DNA of 64,000 bases from Erythrobacter sp. ANT-B3C2 (GTDB taxonomy: Bacteria; Pseudomonadota; Alphaproteobacteria; Sphingomonadales; Sphingomonadaceae): NCBI GenBank assembly GCA_001683845.1, contig LXQI01000021.1, positions 51,050-115,049 of the forward strand, read 5' to 3'. Both the position numbers and the translations under genes were made by a program. The notes under the pieces are model-generated. The model ran no database searches. It was not told the origin of the DNA and was given only the letters and a program-made list of their open reading frames with translations. Positions 38,768 to 48,967 of this stretch are shown here, one piece after another (within the stretch, counting starts at the first letter, position 1; the number at the start of each line of letters is the position of its first letter).

Positions 38768-40560
38768 GTGCGGTAAGCGCCTTTGCGCCGGTCGTCCTGC
38801 TGGCCTTTGCCAACGACCAGGGCAGCTATCTCGAGAACCTGGTGCGCGAGCGAAAGGCGATCGCGGAGGGTCTCCAGCAGTTCGAGGACCAGCGCTACCT
38901 GCGCGTCCATGTCGAGCCCAATGCGGGGATCGACGATCTGTTCGCTTTGTTCGGCCGCTTCGCCAACCAGTTGGCGATCTTCCATTATGGCGGCCATGCG
39001 AACGGCTCGGCTCTGCGGCTCGAGGCGAACGGCGGTGCCAATGAGACGGCCCATGCCGGCGGGCTCGCGCAGATCCTCGGGCAATTGCGCGCGCTGAAGC
39101 TGGTGTTCCTCAACGGCTGCGCCACGCGCGACCAGGTGAAACGGCTACTCGAAGCCGGTGTGCCGGCGGTGATCGCCACCTCGGCCAAGATCGACGACAG
39201 CGCAGCCAGCAGCTTTGCCGCGCAGCTTTATGCCCGGCTGGGCGAGGGGCGCACGATCGCCGAGTCCTTCGCCGCCGCCCGCGCGGGGCTTGCCACCCGC
39301 GAGGGCGAGAGGCGCACGATCGACGCCTTTCGCGCGATGGATGTGGACGGCGAGGAATCTGCGCCGGGCAGCGATGCGCTGACCTGGGGCCTCTATACAA
39401 GGCCCGACGATGCGGGCGATGCGGCGCTCGGCTGGACGCTGCCGCAGGTCGCCGAGACAGAAGTGGTGATCGGGGCCACCCACGGCGGATTTGGCGCGCC
39501 GGCGGCCGAGCCCAATGCGGTGCTGCGTCAGACGCTGTTCAACGCGGTTGCCCGCCACAACGAGACGGTGTTCCGGCGGCTGGAGCAGGCGCGCGACAAT
39601 TCCATCGACGACGTGCGCGTGATCCCCGCCTCGATCTACGACAACATCCCCGCGCCCGTGGGCGAGCATATCCGCATGCTGTTCTCGCTAGCCGAACCGG
39701 ACCTGCAGCGGCTGCGGCAGCTGGCCCGCACCTACGAGATCGCGGCCAAATTTCTGGCGTTCGCGCTGGCTTCGCAAATCTGGAATGCGCGACTGGCGCA
39801 GCCCGGCTTCGCGCTGTCGGACATCGCGTGGGAGCAGCTCGACGCGTTCCACGCGCTCGACCCCGCGGCGGAGGCAAGTTTCGATCATCTCGGCCTCGCG
39901 CTGGCGCTGATCGCAGGGCTGGAGGAAAACGGGGTGTTCCCCTTCATGGCCGAAAGCGCCGGCTTGCCGGCCGCACTGCTGGCCCAGGAGCCGGCCGAGG
40001 CGCGTGCTTTTCTGAAGGAACTGCGCGAGCAGCTGGCGGCGGGCGATCCGCCAGTGCATGAGGTGGAGCGGCTGTGTTTCGATGGCGAACGCCACCTCGC
40101 GGCGCTGCTGGCGGAAATGGCCTTCATCGCCGGGTACAAGCTGGCGGTGGTCAAGCAGATCGCCATTACAAAGGCTCGCAACCGGCCCGCAACATACCGC
40201 CAGACGCGGGTGGAGCTCGACCAGATCTCGCTCAACATGTTCGCCGATGTGAGCCGGGAGGCCAGCGGCTTCAGCGACAACCAGGCGGTGCTGCTGTTCC
40301 GCTCGCTCGCCCATCCGGACGTGTTCCTCAACCTCACCCCGTTTCTGCTGGACCCGCTGGCGATCCGCAACCGGCCGGGTGCACAGCTGTTCTTCCTGCG
40401 ATCCTGGAGCGCCGAGCAGCAGGAGGCGACTTACCATCTGGTGGTCGACCCCACGGTCACGCTGGTCGTTTCGGGAACCTCGCCTGATCGGGACTCGGCG
40501 CTGTTCGCGCCGATCCGCGAGCAGCTGAGCGAGTTCCGGCGGGTGGTGGCGCGCCCGTGA
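38764..40560 (+). CDS. CHAT domain (caspase-like) protein
   Basis: 'LAIFHYGGHANGSALRL' (His) and 'LKLVFLNGCATRDQVKRLLEAGVPAVIATSAKIDD' (Cys); ATGA overlap with the upstream gene. Confidence 0.88.
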   Translation: MSAVSAFAPVVLLAFANDQGSYLENLVRERKAIAEGLQQFEDQRYLRVHVEPNAGIDDLFALFGRFANQLAIFHYGGHANGSALRLEANGGANETAHAGGLAQILGQLRALKLVFLNGCATRDQVKRLLEAGVPAVIATSAKIDDSAASSFAAQLYARLGEGRTIAESFAAARAGLATREGERRTIDAFRAMDVDGEESAPGSDALTWGLYTRPDDAGDAALGWTLPQVAETEVVIGATHGGFGAPAAEPNAVLRQTLFNAVARHNETVFRRLEQARDNSIDDVRVIPASIYDNIPAPVGEHIRMLFSLAEPDLQRLRQLARTYEIAAKFLAFALASQIWNARLAQPGFALSDIAWEQLDAFHALDPAAEASFDHLGLALALIAGLEENGVFPFMAESAGLPAALLAQEPAEARAFLKELREQLAAGDPPVHEVERLCFDGERHLAALLAEMAFIAGYKLAVVKQIAITKARNRPATYRQTRVELDQISLNMFADVSREASGFSDNQAVLLFRSLAHPDVFLNLTPFLLDPLAIRNRPGAQLFFLRSWSAEQQEATYHLVVDPTVTLVVSGTSPDRDSALFAPIREQLSEFRRVVARP

Positions 40561-41291
40561 ACCGGCCGTTCAAGTTCCTCGATGCGTTCGAGGCCGAGGA
40601 CCGTGACAGCTTCTTCGGCCGCGAACGCGAGGTCGAGGAGCTCTACGCGCTGGTGCTTGAAAGCGAGCTGACGCTGGTGTTCGGCACGTCCGGGACGGGC
40701 AAGACCAGCATCATCCAGTGCGGCCTCGCTAACCGGTTCCCCTCGACCAACTGGCACCCGATCTTCGTACGGCGCGGCGACGATCTCAATGTTGCGCTCG
40801 ACCGCGCGCTGCGCGCGCAGGGCCGCACGCCGATCCCCCCGGACGCCCCGACAAGGGAGGCGCTGCGCTCGCTTTACCTCGACATACAGCGGCCGCTCTA
40901 CCTCGTGCTCGACCAATTCGAGGAAATCTACGTGCTCGGCAGCGAGGCCGAGCAGGAGCGGTTCTACACCACTGTCTCCGAGATCCTGGCGGGGGAGGTG
41001 AGCTGCCGGATCATCATCAGCCTGCGCGAGGAATATCTCGCCGCGCTGACCCCGTTCGAGGCGGTCGTCCCACGGTTGTTCGATGCGCGGCTGCGGGTGG
41101 AGACGATGCGCCCGCGCTGTGTGATCGAGGCGATCATGGGCATGACCGCGGCCGCTGGTATCACGCTCGAACATGGCGAGGCGACCGCGCAGCTGATCGT
41201 CGACCAGCTCGATGATCAGCGCGTCGGCGTTCAGCTGACCTATCTGCAGGTCTATCTCGACGCGCTGTACCGCCGAGCCGCGCATCGATGA
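40557..41291 (+). CDS. STAND-like P-loop NTPase, apparently C-terminally truncated
   Basis: Walker A 'FGTSGTGKTSII', Walker B 'LYLVLDQFEEIYVLG', 'RIIISLREEYLAALTPFEAVVPRLFDARLRV'; GTGA overlap with CHAT gene; stops after 244 aa, before any C-terminal helical/repeat region. Confidence 0.82.
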   Translation: MNRPFKFLDAFEAEDRDSFFGREREVEELYALVLESELTLVFGTSGTGKTSIIQCGLANRFPSTNWHPIFVRRGDDLNVALDRALRAQGRTPIPPDAPTREALRSLYLDIQRPLYLVLDQFEEIYVLGSEAEQERFYTTVSEILAGEVSCRIIISLREEYLAALTPFEAVVPRLFDARLRVETMRPRCVIEAIMGMTAAAGITLEHGEATAQLIVDQLDDQRVGVQLTYLQVYLDALYRRAAHR

Positions 41292-42972
41292 TGGCGAGGC
41301 CGGTGAGGCCGAACAGGCTGCTCGGCTCGCGCGCGAAGGCCGCGCGCGCGGCCGCCGGTTCGCCCAGCATAAGCTGGCTGGAACCGATGGCGGCATGCAC
41401 GACCGAGAGCTGCGGATTGAGTGCGAGCGCCTGTTCCAGCGGCGGAATCGAAGCGGCATAGGCGCGCGCGGCATATTCGATATCGCCCTTCTGCCGAAAG
41501 ACGCGGGCATTGAGCGGATCGAGCGCGACGGCCTTGGCGATGGCGGAGCGCGCCTCCGTTGCCCGGCCGCAGCGCGCGCTGTAGAGAGCGTAGCGGGCCA
41601 GCACGTCGGCATTCCCTTGCCCAAGATCGCGCGAGCGCTCGAACGGCACGCGGGCCGCCTGTGCGTCGATTGTGCCGTTGAACAGCGCGAAGCCGAGCGC
41701 GGATTGCGTCTCCGCGCTGTCTGCCCGCAGGGCGACAGCGCGACGCGCCGCGGCGATGGCGGTTTCGTAGCGGGCCCGGCGAGTTGCGCCCTGGTCGTAC
41801 TGGTTGCCGATCACCGTCAGCGAACGCGCGCGCGCCGCATGGGCCGCGGCATAGGACGGATCGGCCTCGATCGCGCGATCGAACATCGCGAGCGCCGCCA
41901 TGTCGTCTTCCTGCTCCGCCGCGCGATTGTAGAGGTCCCGGCCGCGCAGGTAGAAATCATAGGCCTGCAGATCATCGGTGCCGACCTGCGGGCCGGCGCC
42001 ATTGTCGACGAGGCTGCGGGTGAGTTCGAGAGTGACGGTGCCGGCGATCTCGCTCTGCACCGCGAAGACATTGTCGACCGGCCGCTCAAAGGTTTGCGAC
42101 CAGCGGCTGAAGCCCGTAGCGCCCTCGATGAGTTCGGCCGAGACGCGCATGCGGTCTCCCGCCCGGCGCACGCTGCCATCGAGCAGGAACCGCACGCCCA
42201 AGGCGCGGGTAATGGTGCGGGCATCCTCGGTGCTGTCGCGGAAGCTGTTGGAGGAGGTTTGCGCGACGACCCTGAGCAGCGGATTGGCCGCGAGTTCGGT
42301 GCGCAGTTCCGCTGCCAGCCCATCGGAGAAATAGGCCTGCTCGGCCGAGCCGCTCAGATTGTCGAACGGCAGGACCGCGAGGCTGTTGTCGGTCTCCGCC
42401 GCCCCGCCCGGCCGGTTCCAGTCCAGCAGGTCCCAGTGCCAGGCACCCGCCGCCCCGGCTGCGCCTACGGCGGCAATTCCGCCGATGAGCGCGGTGCGGC
42501 GGGACAATAATGCGCCCCGCGCCGGTGCTGCTGCTGCGGGGGTCGGCAGGCGCTCCCCATCGTGTAGCGCCGCGACAGCGCGGAGCATGGCCGCGATCGC
42601 CTCCGCGCGGCCGTGCGAGAAATCGATCGTCTGGACTTGGCGGAAGCCGAGCGGCGGCGGGGTGCCATCGAGCGTGAGTGGTACGAGGCGCTGGCTGTCA
42701 CGCGCCACCCCCGCCTCGTCGCGCACCCAGTGCGATGCCACCGCGCTTTTGGACCACAGGACGATGACTGCGCGCGCGCTGGAAAGCGGAGCCTCGATCG
42801 AGCTGGCGAACACCTCGCCCCCGCCGATCATACCATCCCACCAGACCGAATAGCCCGCCCGTTCCAGAGCTTCAAGCAGCGGCGGCAGCGCCTTGCGATC
42901 GGTGCTCGAATAGCTGACGAACACGGTGGGCTCGGTCGAAGGCGCTGGTTGCACTGCCGCCGGCCCGACCAT
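41275..42972 (-). CDS. TIR domain + TolB-like + TPR protein, probably C-terminally truncated
   Basis: TIR 'PTVFVSYSSTDRKALPPLLEALERAGYSVWWDGMI..SHWVRDE', TM, 'SLAVLPFDNLSGSAEQAYFSDGLAAELRTELA', TPR region. The ORF continues to 41161 but residues after 'GLAIIDARLGG' look like antisense read-through of the NTPase gene. Confidence 0.85.
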
Positions 42973-43370
42973 CAGCGAACGCTCCCTTCCCCCGAACTCT
43001 GAAAGGAATATGGCTTTTCGCTCCGGGTCACAAGATCAGCTCCGGATCGCCCCTGCCACTCCCCTCAGTGAAATGGCCGCGACACCCGATCTCTTGCCCC
43101 GCCGATCAGTACAGCTCCGTATGTTTCACCTTTTAATGGACCTCATCCTTCACCCAATTACGGCGGTTTCGTGGGCGTCTCGGGGGGCGGGTTGGGTCTC
43201 TTTTCTCAACTGATCCATAGAATTACGCGAGCAATCGATGCGCCATCGTCCATCTCCCTCCTCGTGATGACAAAGATGGTGTACAAGCGGGGCATTCGTC
43301 TACCAGCATGAGAGTCGATCATGGCGCCAGCTTCCCGAAAGCGGTACGCTAGAAGCACGGGTGTTTCCGT

Positions 43371-45221
43371 GTGACCGAGCGTTTCTCCGCTTTCATCAGC
43401 TATAGTCACAGCGATGAGCCGATCGCCCGCTGGCTTCATCGCGCGATCGAAACCTACCGCTTTCCTCGCGGCATCGTCGGGCTGGAGGGTCAGTTTGGCG
43501 CAGTTCCCGGACGGCTGCCGCCGGTCTTCCGCGACCGTGAAGAACTGGCGGCCAGCGGTGATCTGGGTGCCGAATTGCGACAGGCGCTGGCGTGCTCGCG
43601 CTTCCTGATCGTGATCTGCAGCCCTCGCTCGGCACAGTCTCACTGGGTTAACGAGGAGATCCTCGCCTTCAAGCGGCAACATGGCGAAAACCGGTGCTTG
43701 GCTCTGATCGCGTCGGGCGAACCGAACGTTGGCGGCGCCCTCGAATGCTTTCCCGAGGCATTGCGGTTTCGGCTCGGCCCCGATGGGGCGCCGTCTGGCG
43801 AGCCGGCGGAACCGATCGCTGCCGACATCAGGCCCGGAAAGGATGGCAAACGGCTCGCGTCCCGAAAACTGCTGGCCGGCCTCTCCGGGGTTCGCCTCGA
43901 TGTCCTCGTGCGGCGCGATACCGTTCGTCGCCAACGGCAACTGATGTTCACGACCGCGGCAGCATCAATGGTTGCCCTGTTCACCCTCGGCCTTGCCGTT
44001 TACGCCGAAGGGCAGCGAAGAGTCGCGGTCGAACAGCGCGATCTGGCGGAGAGCAGTCTCGAGTTTCTAATCGGCACGTTCGAGGTCGCGAACCCGGCGA
44101 CGGAAAACCCGCGAACGATCACCGCCCTAACCTTTCTCGACCGGGCGAGCGAACGGGCCGTTGTCGAGTTCAGGCAGCAACCGCAGGTTGCAGCCCGGCT
44201 CCTGCGAGCCACCGGAGACATCTATTACAATCTCGGGCTGCCGCAGGAATCCGAACGTGCCCTTCTGACTGCCCTGAAGCTGGAGCCTTCCGCTGGAGCG
44301 GGACGCGCGACAACGCTCCTCAAACTGGCATCTGTCGCGAAAAGCCGCGGCGATGTGGACGCCGTGGAAAGCCTTATCGAACAAGCGGTGGCGGCGCACG
44401 ACGGGGAAAATTCGCGAAGTGCTGAGATCGAGGCGATGGTGGCCGAACAGGAAGCGCACATCGCTCATCTGAAAGCGGAGTACCCGCTGGCTGCCGAGCG
44501 CTACGCCGCGGCAGTGGTTCGCTATCAGCAACTGCCGGGCGATCATCGCGGCAAGATCGGCGAGAACCTGATGAACCAGGCCCACTCGCTGGTCCAGGCC
44601 AACGATTTTACCCAAGTCGACAGGCTTTACGAGCAGGCGCGCGACGTCTTCGTCGCCAAGTTCGGCGTGCGCGACGTGCGCACGGCCCGGTCGTTTCACA
44701 ACCAGGCCCTTGCGAACCTGTCCGCCAACCAGCCCGATGCAGCCGTGGCCGAGATGACAAGAGCCTTGAGAATTTACCAACGTGTATTGGAGCCGCGCCA
44801 CCCCAATTTCGCTGCGGCCCACTTGCTGATGGGACGCATATTATCGGGGCAAGGCCGGCACGAAGAGGCTTCGGCAAGTTTCAGCCAGGCGCGGCAGATC
44901 TTCGCGAGCCTGTATGGTGCTGACAATCCGGCCTTGGGAGATGTCGACTTCTACGCGGCCGAGGCGGAAGCAAGGGGCGGACGCTTCGACAAAGCAAAGT
45001 CCCTCGCGGCCAATGTGAAGCGGATCTATGATCTTCATTATGGCGCAGACGATCCGGATCAGGTTGCCCTGCTGTTGCTTCGTTCCCGCATCGATTGGAT
45101 GGCGGGGAATGGGGCGGCAGCCCGGCAGCGGTGCCGCAGCGCCATGGCTCTTCAGCGCAAGATCGAAAACAAACCAAACGTGATCGGTAATTTGGAGAAA
45201 CAATGTAATGAATTGACTTAG
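43371..45221 (+). CDS. TIR domain + TM + TPR protein
   Basis: 'FSAFISYSHSDEPIARWLHRAIETYRFP..CSRFLIVICSPRSAQSHWVNEEI', TM 'FTTAAASMVALFTLGLAVYA', C-terminal TPR (kinesin-light-chain-like) repeats; GTG start. Confidence 0.88.
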   Translation: MTERFSAFISYSHSDEPIARWLHRAIETYRFPRGIVGLEGQFGAVPGRLPPVFRDREELAASGDLGAELRQALACSRFLIVICSPRSAQSHWVNEEILAFKRQHGENRCLALIASGEPNVGGALECFPEALRFRLGPDGAPSGEPAEPIAADIRPGKDGKRLASRKLLAGLSGVRLDVLVRRDTVRRQRQLMFTTAAASMVALFTLGLAVYAEGQRRVAVEQRDLAESSLEFLIGTFEVANPATENPRTITALTFLDRASERAVVEFRQQPQVAARLLRATGDIYYNLGLPQESERALLTALKLEPSAGAGRATTLLKLASVAKSRGDVDAVESLIEQAVAAHDGENSRSAEIEAMVAEQEAHIAHLKAEYPLAAERYAAAVVRYQQLPGDHRGKIGENLMNQAHSLVQANDFTQVDRLYEQARDVFVAKFGVRDVRTARSFHNQALANLSANQPDAAVAEMTRALRIYQRVLEPRHPNFAAAHLLMGRILSGQGRHEEASASFSQARQIFASLYGADNPALGDVDFYAAEAEARGGRFDKAKSLAANVKRIYDLHYGADDPDQVALLLLRSRIDWMAGNGAAARQRCRSAMALQRKIENKPNVIGNLEKQCNELT

Positions 45222-45296
45222 TTGCTGTATTCTGCACTAGGATAGTGATCCAAATCACCGTTTTTTTGAAGAACGGGAGACGAAAGGACTGAACCG

Positions 45297-46373
45297 ATGC
45301 GCAAATTCGATCTGTTTCAAGGATTTGCTCCTTTCGGGCTGATTTTCTTTTTGGCTCCGTCAACTGCTCTGGGGCAGGTCGTGGAGACTTCAACCATCCA
45401 GAACAGCTTCTGGTACGACCTAGCAGGGCAGCAAGGATCCGGCTTCAACTCTGGCGGGTCGGAGGCTATATTCGAACGGAAAACCACCGAGACCGGCATA
45501 TCCGAAGTGGGCTTATCGCTGACTGGAACACTGGACAACGGCAGCTTTTTCTTCCTTCACAACGGCCAATGTGTCGGCAATTGTTCGCTGACCATTACCA
45601 CGAACATCAACTTCACGCTGTTCAACAGCGGTCCCTCACCGGTGGATCTGCGGTTTGACTCCCAGATCACGCCCGGTCATCTGGCGAATTCTTTCCTTAA
45701 TCCTGGAGGAGGATCGCAGGCGAATTTCGTCTTCTCGATTTTTCAGCCCCCAGGCTTCGGGCAAGGCGCGCTCTATCGGACAAGCGGCAGCGCGGCGCAG
45801 TCTCCTCCGGAGGTGCAAACGAGCGACATGTCTGTCTTCAACGGCTTCAATATTCAGGACAATGCGCCCGAGTGGACGGTGGCCGACTGGAGCGCGACCA
45901 ACATCAGTGTCAACCTCAGGACGCTTGACCCGGGACAGACGACCAGTCTTCTTTATTCTTCGACCTTGCGGATCTCGACCAGCCAGGTGGATTGTGGAAA
46001 CCCGCAACTCTGCGAAAGCTTCCAGGTTGCTTTCGGCGATCCCCGGAACACGGGCGGGGTCATGCAGGCTGCTTCGCTTGCGTCCTTCACATCCTTTCTG
46101 GATGGCCCGCTGACGATTGGGCAGTCGCCCAACCCGGCCGTCGGCTCGATCTACGATCCCTTCCAGGTGTTCTACCGATTTGTCGAAGTTGGCTCCTCCC
46201 CACCGCCATTTCCGACTTCGATCATTCCGCCCATCACCTACGATGTGAACTATGCCGGCCCCACCATTAGCGCCATTCCCGAACCCGAGACCTGGCTCTT
46301 GTTGGTGGTGGGCTTCGGTGTTCTTGGAGGGATGATGCGGCGGCAGCGTGCACCCCGCGCATCATCTGCATAG
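45297..46373 (+). CDS. PEP-CTERM sorting domain-containing exported protein
   Basis: Signal peptide and C-terminal 'AIPEPETWLLLVVGFGVLGGMMRRQR'. Confidence 0.9.
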   Translation: MRKFDLFQGFAPFGLIFFLAPSTALGQVVETSTIQNSFWYDLAGQQGSGFNSGGSEAIFERKTTETGISEVGLSLTGTLDNGSFFFLHNGQCVGNCSLTITTNINFTLFNSGPSPVDLRFDSQITPGHLANSFLNPGGGSQANFVFSIFQPPGFGQGALYRTSGSAAQSPPEVQTSDMSVFNGFNIQDNAPEWTVADWSATNISVNLRTLDPGQTTSLLYSSTLRISTSQVDCGNPQLCESFQVAFGDPRNTGGVMQAASLASFTSFLDGPLTIGQSPNPAVGSIYDPFQVFYRFVEVGSSPPPFPTSIIPPITYDVNYAGPTISAIPEPETWLLLVVGFGVLGGMMRRQRAPRASSA

Positions 46374-46770
46374 CCGCTCGCGCCATGCCGATAGGGTACA
46401 ACGGCTGAAAAGCCCGGCTGTCTGCCCGATCCAGGCTCACGCCTGCCGTGCGGTAATCGCTGTTCGCAACTGCAGACCTCAACCGGAATGTTGCCGGTGC
46501 TCGGATGGCCTCGCTCGCTTTCCTCATCTCCCTGTCGCCGCGCCCGGTGAAATGGCATATTGAAGTTCCTCGGTGGGCCGGTGGCCTCACTCGCCCTGTT
46601 TTCACCCTCGGAACCCCTTCGTCGGACTGCCGCTTGCCCGCCCTCGCATCCAATGACAGCCATTCATGGTGGTTGTGTTCTATCAAGGCTCGAATCGCCT
46701 TGCTTGGGCGTCAGCTACGCGGTGGGTTGTGCAGGGCCGACCTGATGCCTTCAATGCTAGGATACTGACC

Positions 46771-47790
46771 ATGCAGAACTCACTGACCCAGTTCCTGATC
46801 GAGCAACAGCGCAGCGAGCAGCTGATCGAGCCGGAGCTGCGGCTGCTGGTCGAGCTGGTTGCGCGGGCCTGCAAGCGCATCGGCCATGTGATCAGCAAGG
46901 GTGCTCTTGGCGATGTGCTGGGAAGCCTGGAGAGCGAGAACGTGCAGGGCGAGGTGCAGAAGAAGCTCGACGTCATCGCCAACGAGATTTTTCTCGAGGC
47001 AAATGAATGGGGTGGGCACCTAGCCGCGCTCGCCTCGGAGGAAATGGAAACCATCCACCCTGTTCCCAATCGCTACCCCAAAGGTGAATATCTGATCCTG
47101 TTCGATCCAATCGACGGTTCGAGCAATGTGGACGTGAACCTCTCGGTCGGAACCATCTTCTCGGTGCTCAAGGCCCCTGACGACATTTCGGGGCGCGATG
47201 CATCCGAAGCGGATTTTCTCCAGCCGGGCAATCGCCAGGTTGCTGCCGGCTACGCCATTTATGGCCCCCAGACCCAACTCGTTATCACGCTCGGCAGAGG
47301 CGTGTTCGGCTTCACTCTCGATCGCGAAATGGGCAGCTGGCGGCTGACCCATCCCGACATGCGAGTACCGACCAAGACGACCGAATACGCCATCAATGCC
47401 TCGAACGCCCGGCATTGGGATGAACCGGTTCGCCAATATATCGAGGATTGCCTCGCGGGCACCGACGGCGGGCGCGAATCCGACTTCAACATGCGCTGGA
47501 CGGCATCGATGGTGGCGGATGTGCATCGCATCCTGACCCGCGGCGGGGTCTTCCTCTATCCTTCGGACTCGCGCCCTTCAGTCACCGAGGGCAAGCTTCG
47601 GCTGCTTTACGAAGCGAACCCGATGGCGATGCTGATCGAGCAGGCCGGGGGTGGGGCGATCACGGGGGATCAGCGCATCCTGGACGTCCAGCCTATCGGC
47701 CTGCATCAGCGGGTCAGCGTGATTCTGGGCTCTGCCGACGAGGTCTCGCGGATCAGCAAACTCTACGAGGCCGCACGGATCGATCTGTGA
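46771..47790 (+). CDS. fbp: Class 1 fructose-1,6-bisphosphatase
   Basis: '[29 protein letters not shown]', '[22 protein letters not shown]'. Confidence 0.95.
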   Translation: MQNSLTQFLIEQQRSEQLIEPELRLLVELVARACKRIGHVISKGALGDVLGSLESENVQGEVQKKLDVIANEIFLEANEWGGHLAALASEEMETIHPVPNRYPKGEYLILFDPIDGSSNVDVNLSVGTIFSVLKAPDDISGRDASEADFLQPGNRQVAAGYAIYGPQTQLVITLGRGVFGFTLDREMGSWRLTHPDMRVPTKTTEYAINASNARHWDEPVRQYIEDCLAGTDGGRESDFNMRWTASMVADVHRILTRGGVFLYPSDSRPSVTEGKLRLLYEANPMAMLIEQAGGGAITGDQRILDVQPIGLHQRVSVILGSADEVSRISKLYEAARIDL

Positions 47791-47970
47791 ACGTGCAGCG
47801 CAGAATGCGACGATCCGTACCCCCGCGAATGAGCGCCTTCGCTACACGGAAGTACATCTTCGATTTGTCGCCAGCAAGCTTCAGAACAACTGAGGCAAAC
47901 GCCGAGAGGCGCGTCGATCCGCCGGCGCGCCGAAGACATTTGTGAACCATAGCTGGGAGGATGTGCGGCA

Positions 47971-48486
47971 GTGAAAATCAGTGACCGAAAAGAGCTTTTC
48001 CAGAAAGCCAAGCCGCTCACCTGCCCTCCATCGCAATCCGTGTTCGACGCGGTCACTGCGATGGCTGAAAAGAACTTCGGCTCGATAATCGTGGTCGACC
48101 AGGCAAATCGCGTCATCGGAATGATGACCGAGCGCGATATATTCCGCCGGCTGATCGCGGCGGAACTCGATCCGAAGACCACCACGGTCGAGCGGATCAT
48201 GACCAAACCGGTGCGAACCGCCAAAGCCGATGACGAACTGGTCGACTGGTTGCGAATGATGTCGAACGAACGCTTCCGGCGGCTCCCCATCGTCGATCAT
48301 GACGGGCAGCTGGTGGCGGTGATGACGCAGGGAGATTTTGTCTCCTACACCTGGCCCGAATTGCTGGGGCGCTTCCGCGAACTGGCACAGGCCAGCCTGC
48401 CGGAGCGGGTCAATCCGGTGTTCCTGATTATCGCGATCCTGCTCTACACGGTGATCCTCGTCGTGGCGATCACGCAACTGGCCTAG
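47971..48486 (+). CDS. CBS-domain pair protein with C-terminal TM helix
   Basis: 'SVFDAVTAMAEKNFGSIIVVDQANRVIGMMTERDIFRRL' and 'RFRRLPIVDHDGQLVAVMTQGDFVSYT'. Confidence 0.88.
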   Translation: MKISDRKELFQKAKPLTCPPSQSVFDAVTAMAEKNFGSIIVVDQANRVIGMMTERDIFRRLIAAELDPKTTTVERIMTKPVRTAKADDELVDWLRMMSNERFRRLPIVDHDGQLVAVMTQGDFVSYTWPELLGRFRELAQASLPERVNPVFLIIAILLYTVILVVAITQLA

Positions 48487-48739
48487 CGCGGCAGGTGCAG
48501 CAGAAGGAACGCCCGCTTTGTCGCAGGGAGTTTGGCCTGGGGCGACGGCTCGACCGGCGTGGGGCAGTCCATTTCGTCGATATGGCCGACAGCCGATCCC
48601 AGTGGCCAAGGAATCATTGCGAGTTGCTCGCGCGCTTTCATGCGCGGGAGAACGGCGTGGTCCTGCCAGGCGCCGCCGCCCTCCCCGCGATGTGGCGGGC
48701 GACTCGATGCTGCAGCCGCTCGGCTCGATCGCACGCCTG

Positions 48740-48967
48740 CTAGTCGCTCTCGCTGCGCTTTCCGGACAGAAGAGCGTAAACGGCCATAGCGTGGCCATGA
48801 CCAAGAGAGTACTCGCCCTTCAACCAGTCTGTAACCTGCCCAGCCTTGATCCCGGGCTTCAAGCGGCCTTGCTCCGAGTATCCCTTTGCATCCGACGCAG
48901 CCTTAAGGCCGGATCCATCCAGCCCAGTCTGCCGTTCGATGGTTTTCAGATAAGCTTGAAACGACAT
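48740..48967 (-). CDS. DUF4287-like small protein
   Basis: 'MSFQAYLKTIERQTGLDGSGLKAASDAKGYSEQGRLKPGIKAGQVTDWLKGEYSLGHGHAMAVYALL'. Confidence 0.8.
   Translation of the reverse strand: MSFQAYLKTIERQTGLDGSGLKAASDAKGYSEQGRLKPGIKAGQVTDWLKGEYSLGHGHAMAVYALLSGKRSESD

Noticed and set aside
41161-41274. C-terminal extension of the TIR/TolB/TPR ORF
   Set aside because: Residues are Arg/Ala/Asp low-complexity and antisense to the NTPase gene; read-through past a probable breakpoint rather than native sequence.
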